A stretch of 64,000 nt of DNA, taken from Vibrio panuliri. GTDB lineage: Bacteria > Pseudomonadota > Gammaproteobacteria > Enterobacterales > Vibrionaceae. Below the pieces are notes generated by a model that saw only the letters and a list, made by a program, of their open reading frames with translations, was not told the DNA's origin and did no database searches. The DNA lies in NCBI RefSeq assembly GCF_009938205.1, contig NZ_AP019654.1, positions 1,984,001 through 2,048,000 of the forward strand, in the 5' to 3' direction. This document shows positions 47,640 through 57,074 of this stretch, in pieces. The position numbers were made by a program, and so were the translations under genes. Within the stretch, counting starts at the first letter, position 1. Every line of letters starts with the position of its first letter.

Positions 47640-49805
47640 ATGTCTCGTACTATTATGCTTATCCCTACTAGCGCTGGTGTTGGTCTAACTAGCGTAAGCA
47701 TGGGCGTACTTCGCGCCATGGAGCGCAAAGGCGTTAAAGTTTCTTTCTACAAGCCTATCGCACAACCACGTAGCGGTGGTGACCAACCAGATCTAACTTC
47801 AACTATCGTTGGCATTAACAGCGATATGAAGATTGGCGAACCAATGATGATGTCTGTTGCTGAACATATGATCGGCGCTGACAACATGGATGAGCTACTA
47901 GAAACGGTTGTTGAGCGTTACAACCAAATCAACAAAGATGCAGATGTAACGCTAATCGAAGGTCTTGTACCAACTCGTAAACACCCATTTGCAAACCAAG
48001 TGAACGCGGAAATCGCGGCAACACTTGGCGCGGAAATCGTTCTAGTTGCGACTCCTGGCACTGATAACCCAGCACAGCTTAAAGAGCGTATCGAAGTAGC
48101 ATGTTCTAACTTCGGTGGCACTAAGAACAAGAACATCTCTGGTGTTATCATCAACAAGCTAAACGCACCTGTTGATGAAGCTGGCCGTACTCGTCCAGAC
48201 CTATCTGAGATCTTCGACGATGCTGACGTTGCAAGCCAAAACCAACTTGAAGTAATGCAGATCTTCAACACGTCTCCAATTCGCGTACTAGGTTGCGTGC
48301 CATGGAGCATTGATCTGATTGCGACTCGTGCAGTTGATATGGCACAGCACCTAAATGCTGACATCATCAACGAAGGTGATATCAATACTCGTCGTATTAA
48401 GAGCATCACTTTCTGTGCGCGTTCTCTACCGCACATGATTGAGCACTTCAAACCAGGTTCACTACTAGTAACTTCTGCTGACCGTCCAGACGTAATCGTT
48501 GCCGCTTCTCTAGCAGCAATGAACGGCGTTGAAATCGGCGCAGTGCTACTAACTGGTGGTTACGATATCCCTGCTGAAATTGAAGGTCTATGTAAGCCAG
48601 CATTCGAAACTGGTCTACCTATCTTCAAAGCACAAGGTAACACTTGGCAGACTTCTCTGAACCTACAAAGCTTCAGCCTAGAAGTTCCAGCTGACGATAA
48701 AGAGCGTATCGAGTTCATTAACGATCACGTTGCAGGTCACATCGACGGCAACTGGATTGAATCAATGACTGAAGGCACTCAGAAGTCTCGTCGTCTAAGC
48801 CCACCAGCATTCCGTTACCAGCTAACTGAATTCGCTCGTAAAGCGGCTAAGCGTATCGTTCTTCCTGAAGGTGACGAGCCACGTACAGTGAAAGCTGCGG
48901 CTATCTGTGCTGAGCGCGGTATCGCAGAATGTGTTCTTCTAGGTAACCCAGAAGAAATCCGTCGTGTTGCAGCGCAACAAGGCGTTGAGCTAGGTGCTGG
49001 CGTAACTATCATCAACTCTGATGAAGTTCGCGAAAACTACGTAGCTCGTCTAGTTGAACTACGTGGCGCGAAAGGCATGACTGAAGTTGTTGCTCGTGAG
49101 AAGCTACAAGATTCAGTATTCCTAGGCACAATGATGCTTGAGAACGACGAAGTAGACGGCCTAGTTTCTGGTGCTGTTCACACAACTGCGAACACTATCG
49201 TTCCTCCGTTCCAAATCATCAAGACTGCACCTGATGCGTCAATCGTATCTTCTGTATTCTTCATGCTACTACCTGACCAAGTATTGGTTTACGGTGACTG
49301 TGCGATCAACCCAGATCCAACAGCTGAACAGCTTGCTGAAATCGCTATCCAATCTGCTGACTCTGCAGCAGCATTCGGTATCGAACCACGCGTAGCAATG
49401 ATCTCTTACTCTACTGGTGAATCTGGTAAGGGTGCAGACGTTGATAAAGTACGTGAAGCAACTAAACTGGCTCAAGAGAAACGTCCTGATCTAATCATCG
49501 ACGGTCCTCTACAGTACGACGCTGCAATCATGGAAAACGTGGCAGCTTCTAAAGCGCCTAACTCTCCAGTAGCGGGTAAAGCAACTGTATTCGTATTCCC
49601 AGACCTAAACACTGGTAACACGACTTACAAAGCGGTACAACGTTCAGCAGACCTAGTTTCAATCGGTCCAATGCTGCAAGGTATGCGCAAGCCAGTTAAC
49701 GACCTGTCTCGCGGCGCTCTAGTAGACGACATCGTTTACACAGTAGCACTAACTGCGATCCAAGCAGATCAAGCTGACCAAGCTCGTGAAAAAGCCGTTA
49801 ACTAA
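47640..49805 (+). CDS. pta: Phosphate acetyltransferase
   Basis: Makes acetyl phosphate from acetyl-CoA; Pta also accepts propionyl-CoA, which could link it to the tdcD/tdcE genes here. I start at [13 protein letters not shown] (721 aa); an upstream ATG at 47577 would add 21 residues that do not look like Pta. The long gammaproteobacterial form is present: N-terminal BioD/P-loop-like domain, DRTGG domain in the middle, and the C-terminal catalytic domain (about 390-721; [11 protein letters not shown] lies in the regulatory part, [14 protein letters not shown] and YSTGESGKG in the catalytic part). Highly biased codons as in ackA; the two form an operon. Confidence 0.96.
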   Translation: MSRTIMLIPTSAGVGLTSVSMGVLRAMERKGVKVSFYKPIAQPRSGGDQPDLTSTIVGINSDMKIGEPMMMSVAEHMIGADNMDELLETVVERYNQINKDADVTLIEGLVPTRKHPFANQVNAEIAATLGAEIVLVATPGTDNPAQLKERIEVACSNFGGTKNKNISGVIINKLNAPVDEAGRTRPDLSEIFDDADVASQNQLEVMQIFNTSPIRVLGCVPWSIDLIATRAVDMAQHLNADIINEGDINTRRIKSITFCARSLPHMIEHFKPGSLLVTSADRPDVIVAASLAAMNGVEIGAVLLTGGYDIPAEIEGLCKPAFETGLPIFKAQGNTWQTSLNLQSFSLEVPADDKERIEFINDHVAGHIDGNWIESMTEGTQKSRRLSPPAFRYQLTEFARKAAKRIVLPEGDEPRTVKAAAICAERGIAECVLLGNPEEIRRVAAQQGVELGAGVTIINSDEVRENYVARLVELRGAKGMTEVVAREKLQDSVFLGTMMLENDEVDGLVSGAVHTTANTIVPPFQIIKTAPDASIVSSVFFMLLPDQVLVYGDCAINPDPTAEQLAEIAIQSADSAAAFGIEPRVAMISYSTGESGKGADVDKVREATKLAQEKRPDLIIDGPLQYDAAIMENVAASKAPNSPVAGKATVFVFPDLNTGNTTYKAVQRSADLVSIGPMLQGMRKPVNDLSRGALVDDIVYTVALTAIQADQADQAREKAVN

Positions 49806-49827
49806 TTAACGCGCTTTTCGATAGCCA

Positions 49828-49854
49828 AACCCTCGCCTAGGCGAGGGTTTTTTA
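49828..49854. terminator. Terminator after pta
   Basis: AACCCTCGCC and GGCGAGGGTT pair perfectly, followed by a T-run on the plus strand. It may also act on the convergent gene at 49869. Confidence 0.92.
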
Positions 49855-49868
49855 TTATCTGTGCACCA

Positions 49869-51143
49869 TTAATACAACACCATCAACAGCGCTCCGCCTG
49901 CGACAACACAACCTATCATCACCGGTGCCACTTTTGCCCATAGCGCTTTATTACCAATACTAACCACCATACCCATTTTGACAATAGTATTGACGGAGGC
50001 GGCGATAAAAATACCAAGCGCCGCAGTTTGCACACTTAACTGCTGGGTACTCTGCCGCCCCAACGCCAATGAAATAGCGTCGACATCGGTAATTCCCGAT
50101 AGCGCTGCCAGAATTAACGTCCCTGCACTGCCAAACCACTCCGACAGCGCATTGCTCAATAACATGATCACCGCCAATACCACGCCAAAGAACAGCGCAG
50201 ACTGCAACGCAAGCGGATTACCCTTTTGGTTGGGTTGCTCAATGGTCTCGACTCTACTGCTTCGCCAAATCCACCACGCCGGTAAGTAAAGGGCTACCAT
50301 CATGATCAGTATGATGGGCCAAAGTAACCGAACCAATGCTGGATTTAGCACCGACAGAACAATCAATAGACGGGGAAACATAGTGCCGCAGCTGAGTAGG
50401 ATGCCACTGGCGAGCAGCGGGCTGATACTAGGTTGCTCTCTTGATAGATGGGAAAATTGTAAAGTTAATGCGGTCGAGGAGCTTAGCCCGGCAAAGACAG
50501 AAGTAAACAGTATTCCTCGCTTAGCGCCGCCAATCTTGATGGCAAAGTAACCGACAAACGAAATACTGGCGATCAATACAACCATCCACCAAATCTCGTA
50601 TGGATTGAGCGAGTTCCAAGGACCAAAAGTTTGATTAGGTAGTAGAGGTAATAAAACAATAGAGATCAACAGTAAGCGAAGTGCGGCGTCAAGCTCATAC
50701 TCTTGGAGCTTTTGTAGTGCTTGATGAAGCTCTTTTTTGTTATCGAGAACCACTGCGGTTATCACTGCTGCTGCCGCCGCTAACACCGCTTCACCTGATA
50801 CTGCCAGAGCCCCCAGTACAAAAGTAATGATTAAACTCACTACTCCGGTAATACTGATATCTTCACTCTTCTTTTGTTGGATGACGAAAGCGATACACGC
50901 CAGTATCACTAACGCAATTAAAGCGAAACCGATTAGAAGCGGCGTGTAATGGAGCGACAGAATCCCCACTAAGCCACCGAGTAAACCAACCAGCGAGAAA
51001 GTTCGAATACCAGCAACCCGACTGCCTTCAACGCTATTACGCATCACCCAACCGCGCTGAGTACCAACAATCGCACCAAGCACCAAAGCAATAAACAGGT
51101 TCCAAACTGTGTGTTCCTGAGCAACATATGTGGTTAGTTCCAT
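49869..51143 (-). CDS. MgtC/DUF4010 family membrane protein
   Basis: Inner-membrane protein of 424 residues with about eleven hydrophobic segments. The N-terminal part is MgtC/SapB-like (FIALVLGAIVGTQRGWVMR, AGIRTFSLVGLLGGLVG), and the C-terminal half is a DUF4010 domain (LSGITDVDAISLALGRQS; ASVNTIVKMGMV). The substrate and role are unknown. The ATG at 51143 (MELTTYV) is preceded by GGTGAGGTGAGT, a good ribosome site; an alternative start nine codons upstream is less likely. Single gene, convergent with pta. Confidence 0.85.
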   Translation of the reverse strand: MELTTYVAQEHTVWNLFIALVLGAIVGTQRGWVMRNSVEGSRVAGIRTFSLVGLLGGLVGILSLHYTPLLIGFALIALVILACIAFVIQQKKSEDISITGVVSLIITFVLGALAVSGEAVLAAAAAVITAVVLDNKKELHQALQKLQEYELDAALRLLLISIVLLPLLPNQTFGPWNSLNPYEIWWMVVLIASISFVGYFAIKIGGAKRGILFTSVFAGLSSSTALTLQFSHLSREQPSISPLLASGILLSCGTMFPRLLIVLSVLNPALVRLLWPIILIMMVALYLPAWWIWRSSRVETIEQPNQKGNPLALQSALFFGVVLAVIMLLSNALSEWFGSAGTLILAALSGITDVDAISLALGRQSTQQLSVQTAALGIFIAASVNTIVKMGMVVSIGNKALWAKVAPVMIGCVVAGGALLMVLY

Positions 51144-51334
51144 ACTCACCTCACCGGGCAGCAAACACAAACTCGCTATGCTCAGTGTATGCTAATTGGT
51201 GCATTTAACTGTGAATTGAGTAATAAATTGCCACCATCAGAGCAGCAATTCACGGCTTTTGATTGGCGCATCACTAAATTATTGCCCACAATATTAGTAA
51301 TACTATTACTGTGTGTTTTAGCGAGGATATCAAG

Positions 51335-51586
51335 ATGAAAAATGAGTTGGATCCGAGCAAAGTGCTGCAAGCGTATGAGTGTGTGATGAGCAACGGTACG
51401 CCAACCGAGTTCGGCAAGATTTATGAAGGCGTTGAAGCTTTTTCTGACTACGATGGTTATAACGTATTTTTACGAGGCAATGGTGTGGAATTAAAAGTTG
51501 GTTTTCACAACACCTATCATCTCGAATATGACCAAGAACACTTACGCGATAGCTTCTTGAGAAAAGTAGCCATGCTCGCCAAGTAA
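51335..51586 (+). CDS. DUF3081 family small protein
   Basis: An 83-residue cytoplasmic protein beginning MKNELDPSKVLQAYECVMSNG, with AFSDYDGYNVFLRGNGVELKVGFHNTYHLEY, the DUF3081 pattern known from Vibrio and Shewanella. The function is unknown. GCGAGGATATCAAG before the ATG supports this start rather than one eight codons earlier. Single gene followed by a terminator. Confidence 0.8.
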   Translation: MKNELDPSKVLQAYECVMSNGTPTEFGKIYEGVEAFSDYDGYNVFLRGNGVELKVGFHNTYHLEYDQEHLRDSFLRKVAMLAK

Positions 51587-51598
51587 TCAAACGATATG

Positions 51599-51632
51599 AA
51601 AAAGCCCCGCAATAGTGACGGGGCTTTGTTTT
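51599..51632. terminator. Bidirectional terminator, DUF3081 gene / dmsC
   Basis: Stem AAAGCCCCG / CGGGGCTTT with a 9-nt loop; T-runs follow on both strands (GTTTT plus, TTTTTC minus). Confidence 0.88.
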
Positions 51633-51662
51633 ATGTTAGCTTCGACAGCTAAACAACAAGTA

Positions 51663-52508
51663 TTACATGCCTGCGGTCATGTGCATGCCATAGAAGACAC
51701 CACGTCCGATTAGCTCAGAAACCACGATAAGTGCAAATGCAATCGCCATTGGTCCAGCGGTAACCGGTGTACGACGAACCACTGGCATCAACCAAAGTGC
51801 CATACCCAATGCCAACAGAACCAGACGAGTCGTTTGCAGCGAAGAGTAATCCGGTACTACTGCTAAGGCAGCCGCAACGCTAGTCTCAATCGCACCTAGA
51901 TGAGCAGTCAATTGCATCACCACGATGGCAACCGCAAACAAACCAATCAAGCCCAAAACTGGTAGCACCTTGTCTGCAGCCGCATTGTCATGATTGGCAA
52001 TTGATAGCAGCAACTGAGCAAGAGCAGTACCACTTACAAGCATGGTCACAACAAACGCAGCTGGTGTTAGCGACGTGTACCATGTTGGTACGGTATCAAT
52101 CATATAGACCATCGCCATTGCGTACATAAACACAATACCAACAACCATCGCACCTAACATCAATACTTTGCGGATCGCATCACTGCCTTTGTCTAACACC
52201 GACAATAACCAGAACAGACCACCTAGAGCAAAGAACACGCTACCAGATGCAATTTCATTTGATAACCAAGAGCTACCCACCATGTTTAACGCATTCATTG
52301 CGCGCAGTGGGCTACCCAAGTGCATGATAGAAGCAAGGAAACCTAGCCCCATTACCGCCCAAAGACCAAACATCGCCTTGTGTAGACGCTCTTCAGCACC
52401 GGTCGATAACTGCTTAGTCAACAACATGGTCGCCAAAACTAAGAATGCACCTACTGAGGTTTGTGCCAATACCGTAAAAACGATAAGTGGCCATTCATGC
52501 CATGCCAT
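51663..52508 (-). CDS. dmsC: DMSO reductase membrane anchor subunit DmsC
   Basis: Inner-membrane subunit that oxidises menaquinol and passes electrons through DmsB to DmsA. The 281 residues, from MAWHEWPLIVFTVLAQTSVG, contain eight hydrophobic segments, the usual DmsC number, and the family motif GSPLRAMNALNMVGSSWLSNE. The ATG has AAGGAGGT seven bases upstream, which decides the start. It overlaps the dmsB stop region and is the last gene of dmsABC. Confidence 0.93.
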   Translation of the reverse strand: MAWHEWPLIVFTVLAQTSVGAFLVLATMLLTKQLSTGAEERLHKAMFGLWAVMGLGFLASIMHLGSPLRAMNALNMVGSSWLSNEIASGSVFFALGGLFWLLSVLDKGSDAIRKVLMLGAMVVGIVFMYAMAMVYMIDTVPTWYTSLTPAAFVVTMLVSGTALAQLLLSIANHDNAAADKVLPVLGLIGLFAVAIVVMQLTAHLGAIETSVAAALAVVPDYSSLQTTRLVLLALGMALWLMPVVRRTPVTAGPMAIAFALIVVSELIGRGVFYGMHMTAGM

Positions 52509-52509
52509 A

Positions 52510-53124
52510 TTAAACCTCCTTCGGGTTCGCCAAGAAGCCTGTGGTATCTCCACATGGGCGCGCATGGCGGTTTGGTTTGATAATGATATTTGGACTTGTC
52601 ATTGATGCCGGTGGCAGTGGTGCAACTTCAGCGTTAGTGCCATATTTCGCACGTAACTCATCAATTGGACCAAACTCCAACGCACGTAGTGGACAAGAGT
52701 CAACACAGACTGGGTTTAGACCTTCCGCGACACGCTCATAGCAACCGTCACATTTCGTCATATGACCTTTTTCTGCGTTGTACTGTGGCGCACCGTAAGG
52801 GCAAGCCATAGAGCAGTATTGGCAGCCAATACACTTGTCTGTATCAACGACCACAAAGCCATCTTCACGTTTGTGCATTGCGCCACTTGGACACACTTTG
52901 GTACATGCTGGGTTAGTACAGTGGTTACAAGCAACTGAAACATAGTAAGAGAACACATCTTGACGCCATGTGCCGTTGTCTTCTACCCAATTACCGCCGG
53001 CGTATTCGTATACACGACGGTAGTTACTACCCACATCAAGGTCTTTGTTGTCTTTACAAGAAAGCTGACAAGTTTTACAACCGGTGCACTTACTTGAATC
53101 AATATAAAAGCCGTATTGTTTCAT
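52510..53124 (-). CDS. dmsB: DMSO reductase iron-sulfur subunit DmsB
   Basis: Electron-transfer subunit with four [4Fe-4S] clusters. The 204 residues have four cysteine groups: CTGCKTCQLSCKD, CNHCTNPACTKVCPSG, CIGCQYCSMACPYGAPQY, and CDGCYERVAEGLNPVCVDSCP. There is no signal peptide; DmsB is exported bound to DmsA by the Tat system. It follows dmsA by nine bases and precedes dmsC. Confidence 0.95.
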   Translation of the reverse strand: MKQYGFYIDSSKCTGCKTCQLSCKDNKDLDVGSNYRRVYEYAGGNWVEDNGTWRQDVFSYYVSVACNHCTNPACTKVCPSGAMHKREDGFVVVDTDKCIGCQYCSMACPYGAPQYNAEKGHMTKCDGCYERVAEGLNPVCVDSCPLRALEFGPIDELRAKYGTNAEVAPLPPASMTSPNIIIKPNRHARPCGDTTGFLANPKEV

Positions 53125-53133
53125 GGTTTAACC

Positions 53134-55581
53134 TTATGCCTTCTTCACCAGTTGAACTTCTACTAAGTTGGTATGCTGAGGGTTACCCTTAGCCAGCGGA
53201 CTTGGACGATGCGTGGTCAACACGTTGATACAACCGCCTTTGTCTACCTTGTTCTTATCTGGTGCGTACCAAGCACCTTCACCAAGTGCAACAACACCAG
53301 GCATCATGCGTGGAGTCACTTTAGCAGGGATATGCACTTCACCACGGTCATTGAAAATTCGGATTAGATCACCATTTTCGATACCACGAGTTTGTGCATC
53401 CAATGGGTTAATCCACATTTCTTGACGTGCCGCTTCTTTGATAATATCCACGTTGCCGTAAGTAGAGTGACAGCGAGCTTTATAGTGGAAGCCAGTCAGT
53501 TGAAGTGGGAACTCATCACGCTTCTTCGAATCCCAACCATCGAAGGTTGACACATAGATTGGCAGTGGATGAATCACTTCATCTTCTTTTAGTTCCCATG
53601 TTGCTGCGATATTCGCTAGACGCTCAGAGTAGATCTCAATTTTGCCAGAAGGCGTGCCTAGTGGATTATTCTCAGGATCTTCACGGAATGCCTTGTAAGC
53701 AACGTAGTGGCCATTCGGGTCACGGCGTTTGTAGATGCCCATCTCACGCATCGTTTCAAAATCAGGCAGTGTCGGATCTTGCTCACGAGTTAATGCATAC
53801 AGATGACGCAACCAACCTTCTTGGTCACGACCTTCAGTAAATTGTTCGCCAACGCCCATGCGTTTTGAGATTTCTGAACAGATTTCATAGATACCTTTCG
53901 CTTCGAACTGAGGCTCAATCGCTTTATCCGCAAAGATAAAGTAAGGCATGTTCGCCGCTTTGGTATCCATACAGAAGTCAGCTTGCTCAGACGTGGTTAA
54001 ATCAGGCAATACGATATCGGCATATTTAGCAGAAGAAGTCATGTGGTTATCAATCACCACAATCAGCTCACATGCTTTGTCATCTTGTAGGATCTGGTGC
54101 GTTTGGTTGATATCTGAATGTTGGTTAATCAGACAGTTACCCGCGTAGTTCCAAATCATCTTGATCGGCACGCTAAGCTGTTCAACGCCACGAATACCAT
54201 CACGAGTCGCGGTCATTTCAGGACCACGCACGATCGCGTCAGTCCAAAGGAACATTGGAATAGACGCCTTAACAGGGTTTGATAAAGTTGGGAAACGGAC
54301 AAATGGGATGTTGTAGTCCGATTCACGCGCACCAGTACCACCACCGTTAATACCTACGTTACCAGTCAGTAGTGCTAGCATTGCGATTGCACGTGATGCA
54401 ATTTCGCCATTTGCTGTGCGTTGTAGACCCCAACCTTGTAAAACGGCACAAGGTTTCGTTGAGCCAATTTCACGTGCTGTTTTGATAATGGTATCAACTG
54501 GAATACCAGTAATCTTCGCTGCCCATTCCGGCGTTTTAGCAATACCGTCAGGCCCTTCGCCTAGAATGTAAGATTTGTAATCACTCTTTGCTGGCGCTGA
54601 AGCTGGTAACGTCTTCTCGTCATAACCCACGCAGTATTGATCTAAGAATGGCTGATCAACCAAATCTTCGGTGATCATCACGTATGCCATCGCTGCAATA
54701 AACGCCGTATCAGTACCGGGACGAATTGGAATCCACTCATCTTCACGACCACCCGCAGTATCCGTGTAACGAGGGTCAATCATGATCATACGTGCTTTTG
54801 AGCGCTCTTTTGATTCCATCAAGTGGTGAATTAGACCACCACCAGACATACGAGTTTCTGCTGGGTTGTTACCAAACTGAACAATAAGTTTTGTGTTCTC
54901 TAGATCAGAGAAAGAGTTGCCGTATGCCCAACCACCACCGTAGGTGTAATCAAGGCCTACCGTGATCTGTGCAGTCGAGTAGTCGCCGTAGTGGTTTAAG
55001 TAACCACCGCTTAGATTCATCATACGAGCGATGAGAGAGCTACCCGGAGGCCAAGATTTGGTTACTGTGCCACCAAGCGTACCTGTACCATAGTTTAGGT
55101 AGATGGCTTCGTTGCCGTGCTCTTTGATGATTCGCTTCATATTATTAGCGATTTCATCGTAAGCTTCTTCCCAAGTAATACGTTTAAATTTACCTTCTCC
55201 ACGTTTACCTACACGCTTCATTGGGTATTTCAAACGATCTGGGTTGTAAACGCGACGGCGCATTGAGCGACCACGTAAACATGCGCGAACTTGGTGATTA
55301 CCGTATACGTCATCACCTGTGTTGTCAGTTTCGACCCACTTGATCTCGCCATCAACAACGTGCATGCGTAATGGACAGCGGCTACCGCAGTTCACTGTAC
55401 ATGCACTCCAAACCACTTTTTCTTCGACAGCTTTATTGGTTGCAGCAGCAACTGGGCTTGACTTAAAAGGAAGTGACATTGCACTGGCTGTCGCAGCCAG
55501 ACCACCGACGGCGCTCGAAGACTTGATAAAATCGCGTCTCGACAGGCCTCCGGTCATTAATGCTTTCAGTGTTTTTTTCAT
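53134..55581 (-). CDS. dmsA: DMSO reductase molybdopterin subunit DmsA
   Basis: Catalytic subunit that reduces dimethyl sulfoxide (and often other S- or N-oxides) in anaerobic respiration. About 815 residues. A twin-arginine signal (SRRDFIKSSSAVGG) lies near the N-terminus, followed by the FeS cluster motif CTVNCGSRCPLRMHV and ACLRGRSMRRRVYNPDRL, then the molybdopterin domains (KARMIMIDPRYTDTAG; NYAGNCLINQHSD) and the C-terminal dinucleotide-binding barrel (LQLTGFHYKARCHSTYGN). ATG at 55581 or five codons upstream. Divergent from the chaperone gene, with FNR-like sites between. Confidence 0.95.
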   Translation of the reverse strand: MKKTLKALMTGGLSRRDFIKSSSAVGGLAATASAMSLPFKSSPVAAATNKAVEEKVVWSACTVNCGSRCPLRMHVVDGEIKWVETDNTGDDVYGNHQVRACLRGRSMRRRVYNPDRLKYPMKRVGKRGEGKFKRITWEEAYDEIANNMKRIIKEHGNEAIYLNYGTGTLGGTVTKSWPPGSSLIARMMNLSGGYLNHYGDYSTAQITVGLDYTYGGGWAYGNSFSDLENTKLIVQFGNNPAETRMSGGGLIHHLMESKERSKARMIMIDPRYTDTAGGREDEWIPIRPGTDTAFIAAMAYVMITEDLVDQPFLDQYCVGYDEKTLPASAPAKSDYKSYILGEGPDGIAKTPEWAAKITGIPVDTIIKTAREIGSTKPCAVLQGWGLQRTANGEIASRAIAMLALLTGNVGINGGGTGARESDYNIPFVRFPTLSNPVKASIPMFLWTDAIVRGPEMTATRDGIRGVEQLSVPIKMIWNYAGNCLINQHSDINQTHQILQDDKACELIVVIDNHMTSSAKYADIVLPDLTTSEQADFCMDTKAANMPYFIFADKAIEPQFEAKGIYEICSEISKRMGVGEQFTEGRDQEGWLRHLYALTREQDPTLPDFETMREMGIYKRRDPNGHYVAYKAFREDPENNPLGTPSGKIEIYSERLANIAATWELKEDEVIHPLPIYVSTFDGWDSKKRDEFPLQLTGFHYKARCHSTYGNVDIIKEAARQEMWINPLDAQTRGIENGDLIRIFNDRGEVHIPAKVTPRMMPGVVALGEGAWYAPDKNKVDKGGCINVLTTHRPSPLAKGNPQHTNLVEVQLVKKA

Positions 55582-55664
55582 AGGAGAACTTCTCATTGGT
55601 TGTGAGAAAAGACTCTGTGGTCTTTTGTAGATCCCCTTTTACCCCTTAAGTAGTAAGGTTAATC

Positions 55665-55678
55665 TTGCGCTTAATCAA
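55665..55678 (-). promoter_or_regulatory. FNR-like site upstream of dmsA
   Basis: On the minus strand TTGAT-TAAG-CGCAA matches the FNR consensus TTGAT-N4-ATCAA at 8 of 10 fixed bases, 84-97 bp before the dmsA ATG. Confidence 0.5.
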
Positions 55679-55821
55679 CAAATTTCACGTGCCACTCAAA
55701 TTCTCACCCACCTAGTTTCATAAATGAGATCAAGATCATATTTTTGAACTAGTTAACACAATCTGAAATATTTAATCGAAATAGTTCGCATTATTAAATG
55801 AACCCTATTGCATTTCATTTT

Positions 55822-55835
55822 TTGATTAAGCGCAT
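55822..55835 (+). promoter_or_regulatory. FNR-like site upstream of dmsD
   Basis: TTGAT-TAAG-CGCAT matches 7 of 10 fixed bases and repeats 13 bases of the dmsA-side site in opposite orientation. It lies about 55 bp before dmsD. Confidence 0.45.
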
Positions 55836-55888
55836 TTCTTTCAACAGCCGAAGTGAGTATGCTCAGGAAAAAACATAACTAAGTATCG

Positions 55889-56476
55889 ATGATGCAAAAC
55901 GAATCCACTTTTTTCCGTCTGTTGGGCGGTCTTTGCTACTACTCTCCCCACTCTGAAAACGGTCAAAACATCTTAAGTGCATTTGCGACACAAGATGACG
56001 AATTATTACAAAACTTAGCAAAGCTGGCGCAATCCATTGACAGCGACCAACTTGAAGCGGACTACTTCAACTTGTTGCAAGGTAGCGGCGACATGCCTGC
56101 ACCACCTTGGGGCTCAGCCTACTTAGACAAAGAAAACGCGCTATTTGGTGCCTCGACAATGGAATACCGCGAGTTTACTCGCCAGCAAGGGCTAGCTTGT
56201 GATACTGGCATGCGTGAGCCTGACGACCATATTGGCTTAATGCTGATGCTGGTTTCCTTGCTTCTTGAGCAAAACAAGGTCGAAGCAGCCAACCAACTGC
56301 TCAGTCAGCACCTAATGCCCTTTGCTCCTGCAATGCTCAAAGGCATGGCAAAGCATGCTGATAGCGAGTTTTATCGTCAACTTGCACAAATCACGTTGAC
56401 TTGGTTAACCCTCTACTGCGAAGAGCACCAATTGCAAATATTGGAGCGCCGCAACTACTGGCAAGAGATCGCGTAA
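55889..56476 (+). CDS. dmsD: TorD/DmsD family Tat proofreading chaperone
   Basis: All-helical cytoplasmic chaperone of 195 residues for a molybdoenzyme subunit. The family motif EPDDHIGLMLML (ExPDH) lies near residue 110, and the preceding PAPPWGSAYLDKENALFG is also typical. The neighbour is dmsA with its Tat signal, so DmsA is the probable client. The start is ATG at 55889 or the next ATG. The stop overlaps the next gene's ATG (TAATG), so the two are translationally coupled. Confidence 0.85.
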   Translation: MMQNESTFFRLLGGLCYYSPHSENGQNILSAFATQDDELLQNLAKLAQSIDSDQLEADYFNLLQGSGDMPAPPWGSAYLDKENALFGASTMEYREFTRQQGLACDTGMREPDDHIGLMLMLVSLLLEQNKVEAANQLLSQHLMPFAPAMLKGMAKHADSEFYRQLAQITLTWLTLYCEEHQLQILERRNYWQEIA

Positions 56477-57012
56477 TGAAACCTGACAGTGTCGAGCTAA
56501 CGATTGAGCTAAATGAAATCAACAGCAGCCGCCGTGGTTTCTTTCGTGCTGTGTCGCGGGGAGTCTCTCAATCTATCGAAGAGCCAGAGGTGACAATCAA
56601 CGCAGCAAGACCGCTGGGCGCTGTTGAAGAGGCGATTTTTACGCGCTTGTGTAACGGGTGTGGTGAATGCGTCACTGCTTGTCCGCAAGGGGTATTAAGC
56701 ATGCAAGCCAATGGCCCAGTGATGGACTTAAGCCTCAACCATTGTAATTTTTGCAACCAGTGCATTGCGGCCTGTCAAACTCAGGCACTAAATCAGCTCA
56801 ATGCGACCGACACTGGCTGGCGTCCAAGGTTCAGTCAGAGCTGCAATGCGCGGCTGTTTGGTAATTGCCAAGAGTGTGTTGACGATTGTCCTAATCACGC
56901 CCTAACCTTGCTGGATAATGCAACGCCAACACTAAACGAACAATGTAACGGGTGTGGCGAGTGTCTTTCCAGTTGTTACATTGGTGCGATTTCGCTGGTC
57001 GAATCTAACTAA
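56476..57012 (+). CDS. NapF-like ferredoxin-type protein
   Basis: A 178-residue iron-sulfur protein. The N-terminus has SSRRGFFRAVSRG, like NapF, then cysteine groups CNGCGECVTACPQG, CNFCNQCIAACQTQ, a third less regular one (SCNARLFGNCQECVDDCP) and CNGCGECLSSCYIG, enough for three or four clusters. NapF in E. coli assists nitrate reductase maturation in the cytoplasm; here the partner is probably the DMSO reductase. The ATG at 56476 overlaps the dmsD stop; a longer frame starting inside dmsD is rejected. Confidence 0.85.
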   Translation: MKPDSVELTIELNEINSSRRGFFRAVSRGVSQSIEEPEVTINAARPLGAVEEAIFTRLCNGCGECVTACPQGVLSMQANGPVMDLSLNHCNFCNQCIAACQTQALNQLNATDTGWRPRFSQSCNARLFGNCQECVDDCPNHALTLLDNATPTLNEQCNGCGECLSSCYIGAISLVESN

Positions 57013-57030
57013 GCCGCTGGTTTAGAAATA

Positions 57031-57066
57031 AGAAAGCCACCGCAAAAATGCGGTGGCTTTTCTTTT
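57031..57066. terminator. Bidirectional terminator, NapF-like gene / RND pump
   Basis: Stem AAAGCCACCGC / GCGGTGGCTTT with loop AAAAAT, then TTCTTTT on the plus strand and TTCTTATTT on the minus strand. Confidence 0.88.
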
Positions 57067-57074
57067 CCATCCAA

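Larger units (their letters stand above)
55582..55888. other. Divergent regulatory region dmsA / dmsD
   Basis: About 307 bp, AT-rich, with the two FNR-like sites listed separately and presumably both promoters. No ORF of note. Confidence 0.5.

Noticed and set aside
56401..56475. A longer start for the NapF-like gene inside dmsD
   Set aside because: The extra 25 residues lack NapF character; the ATG overlapping the dmsD stop is the natural coupled start.
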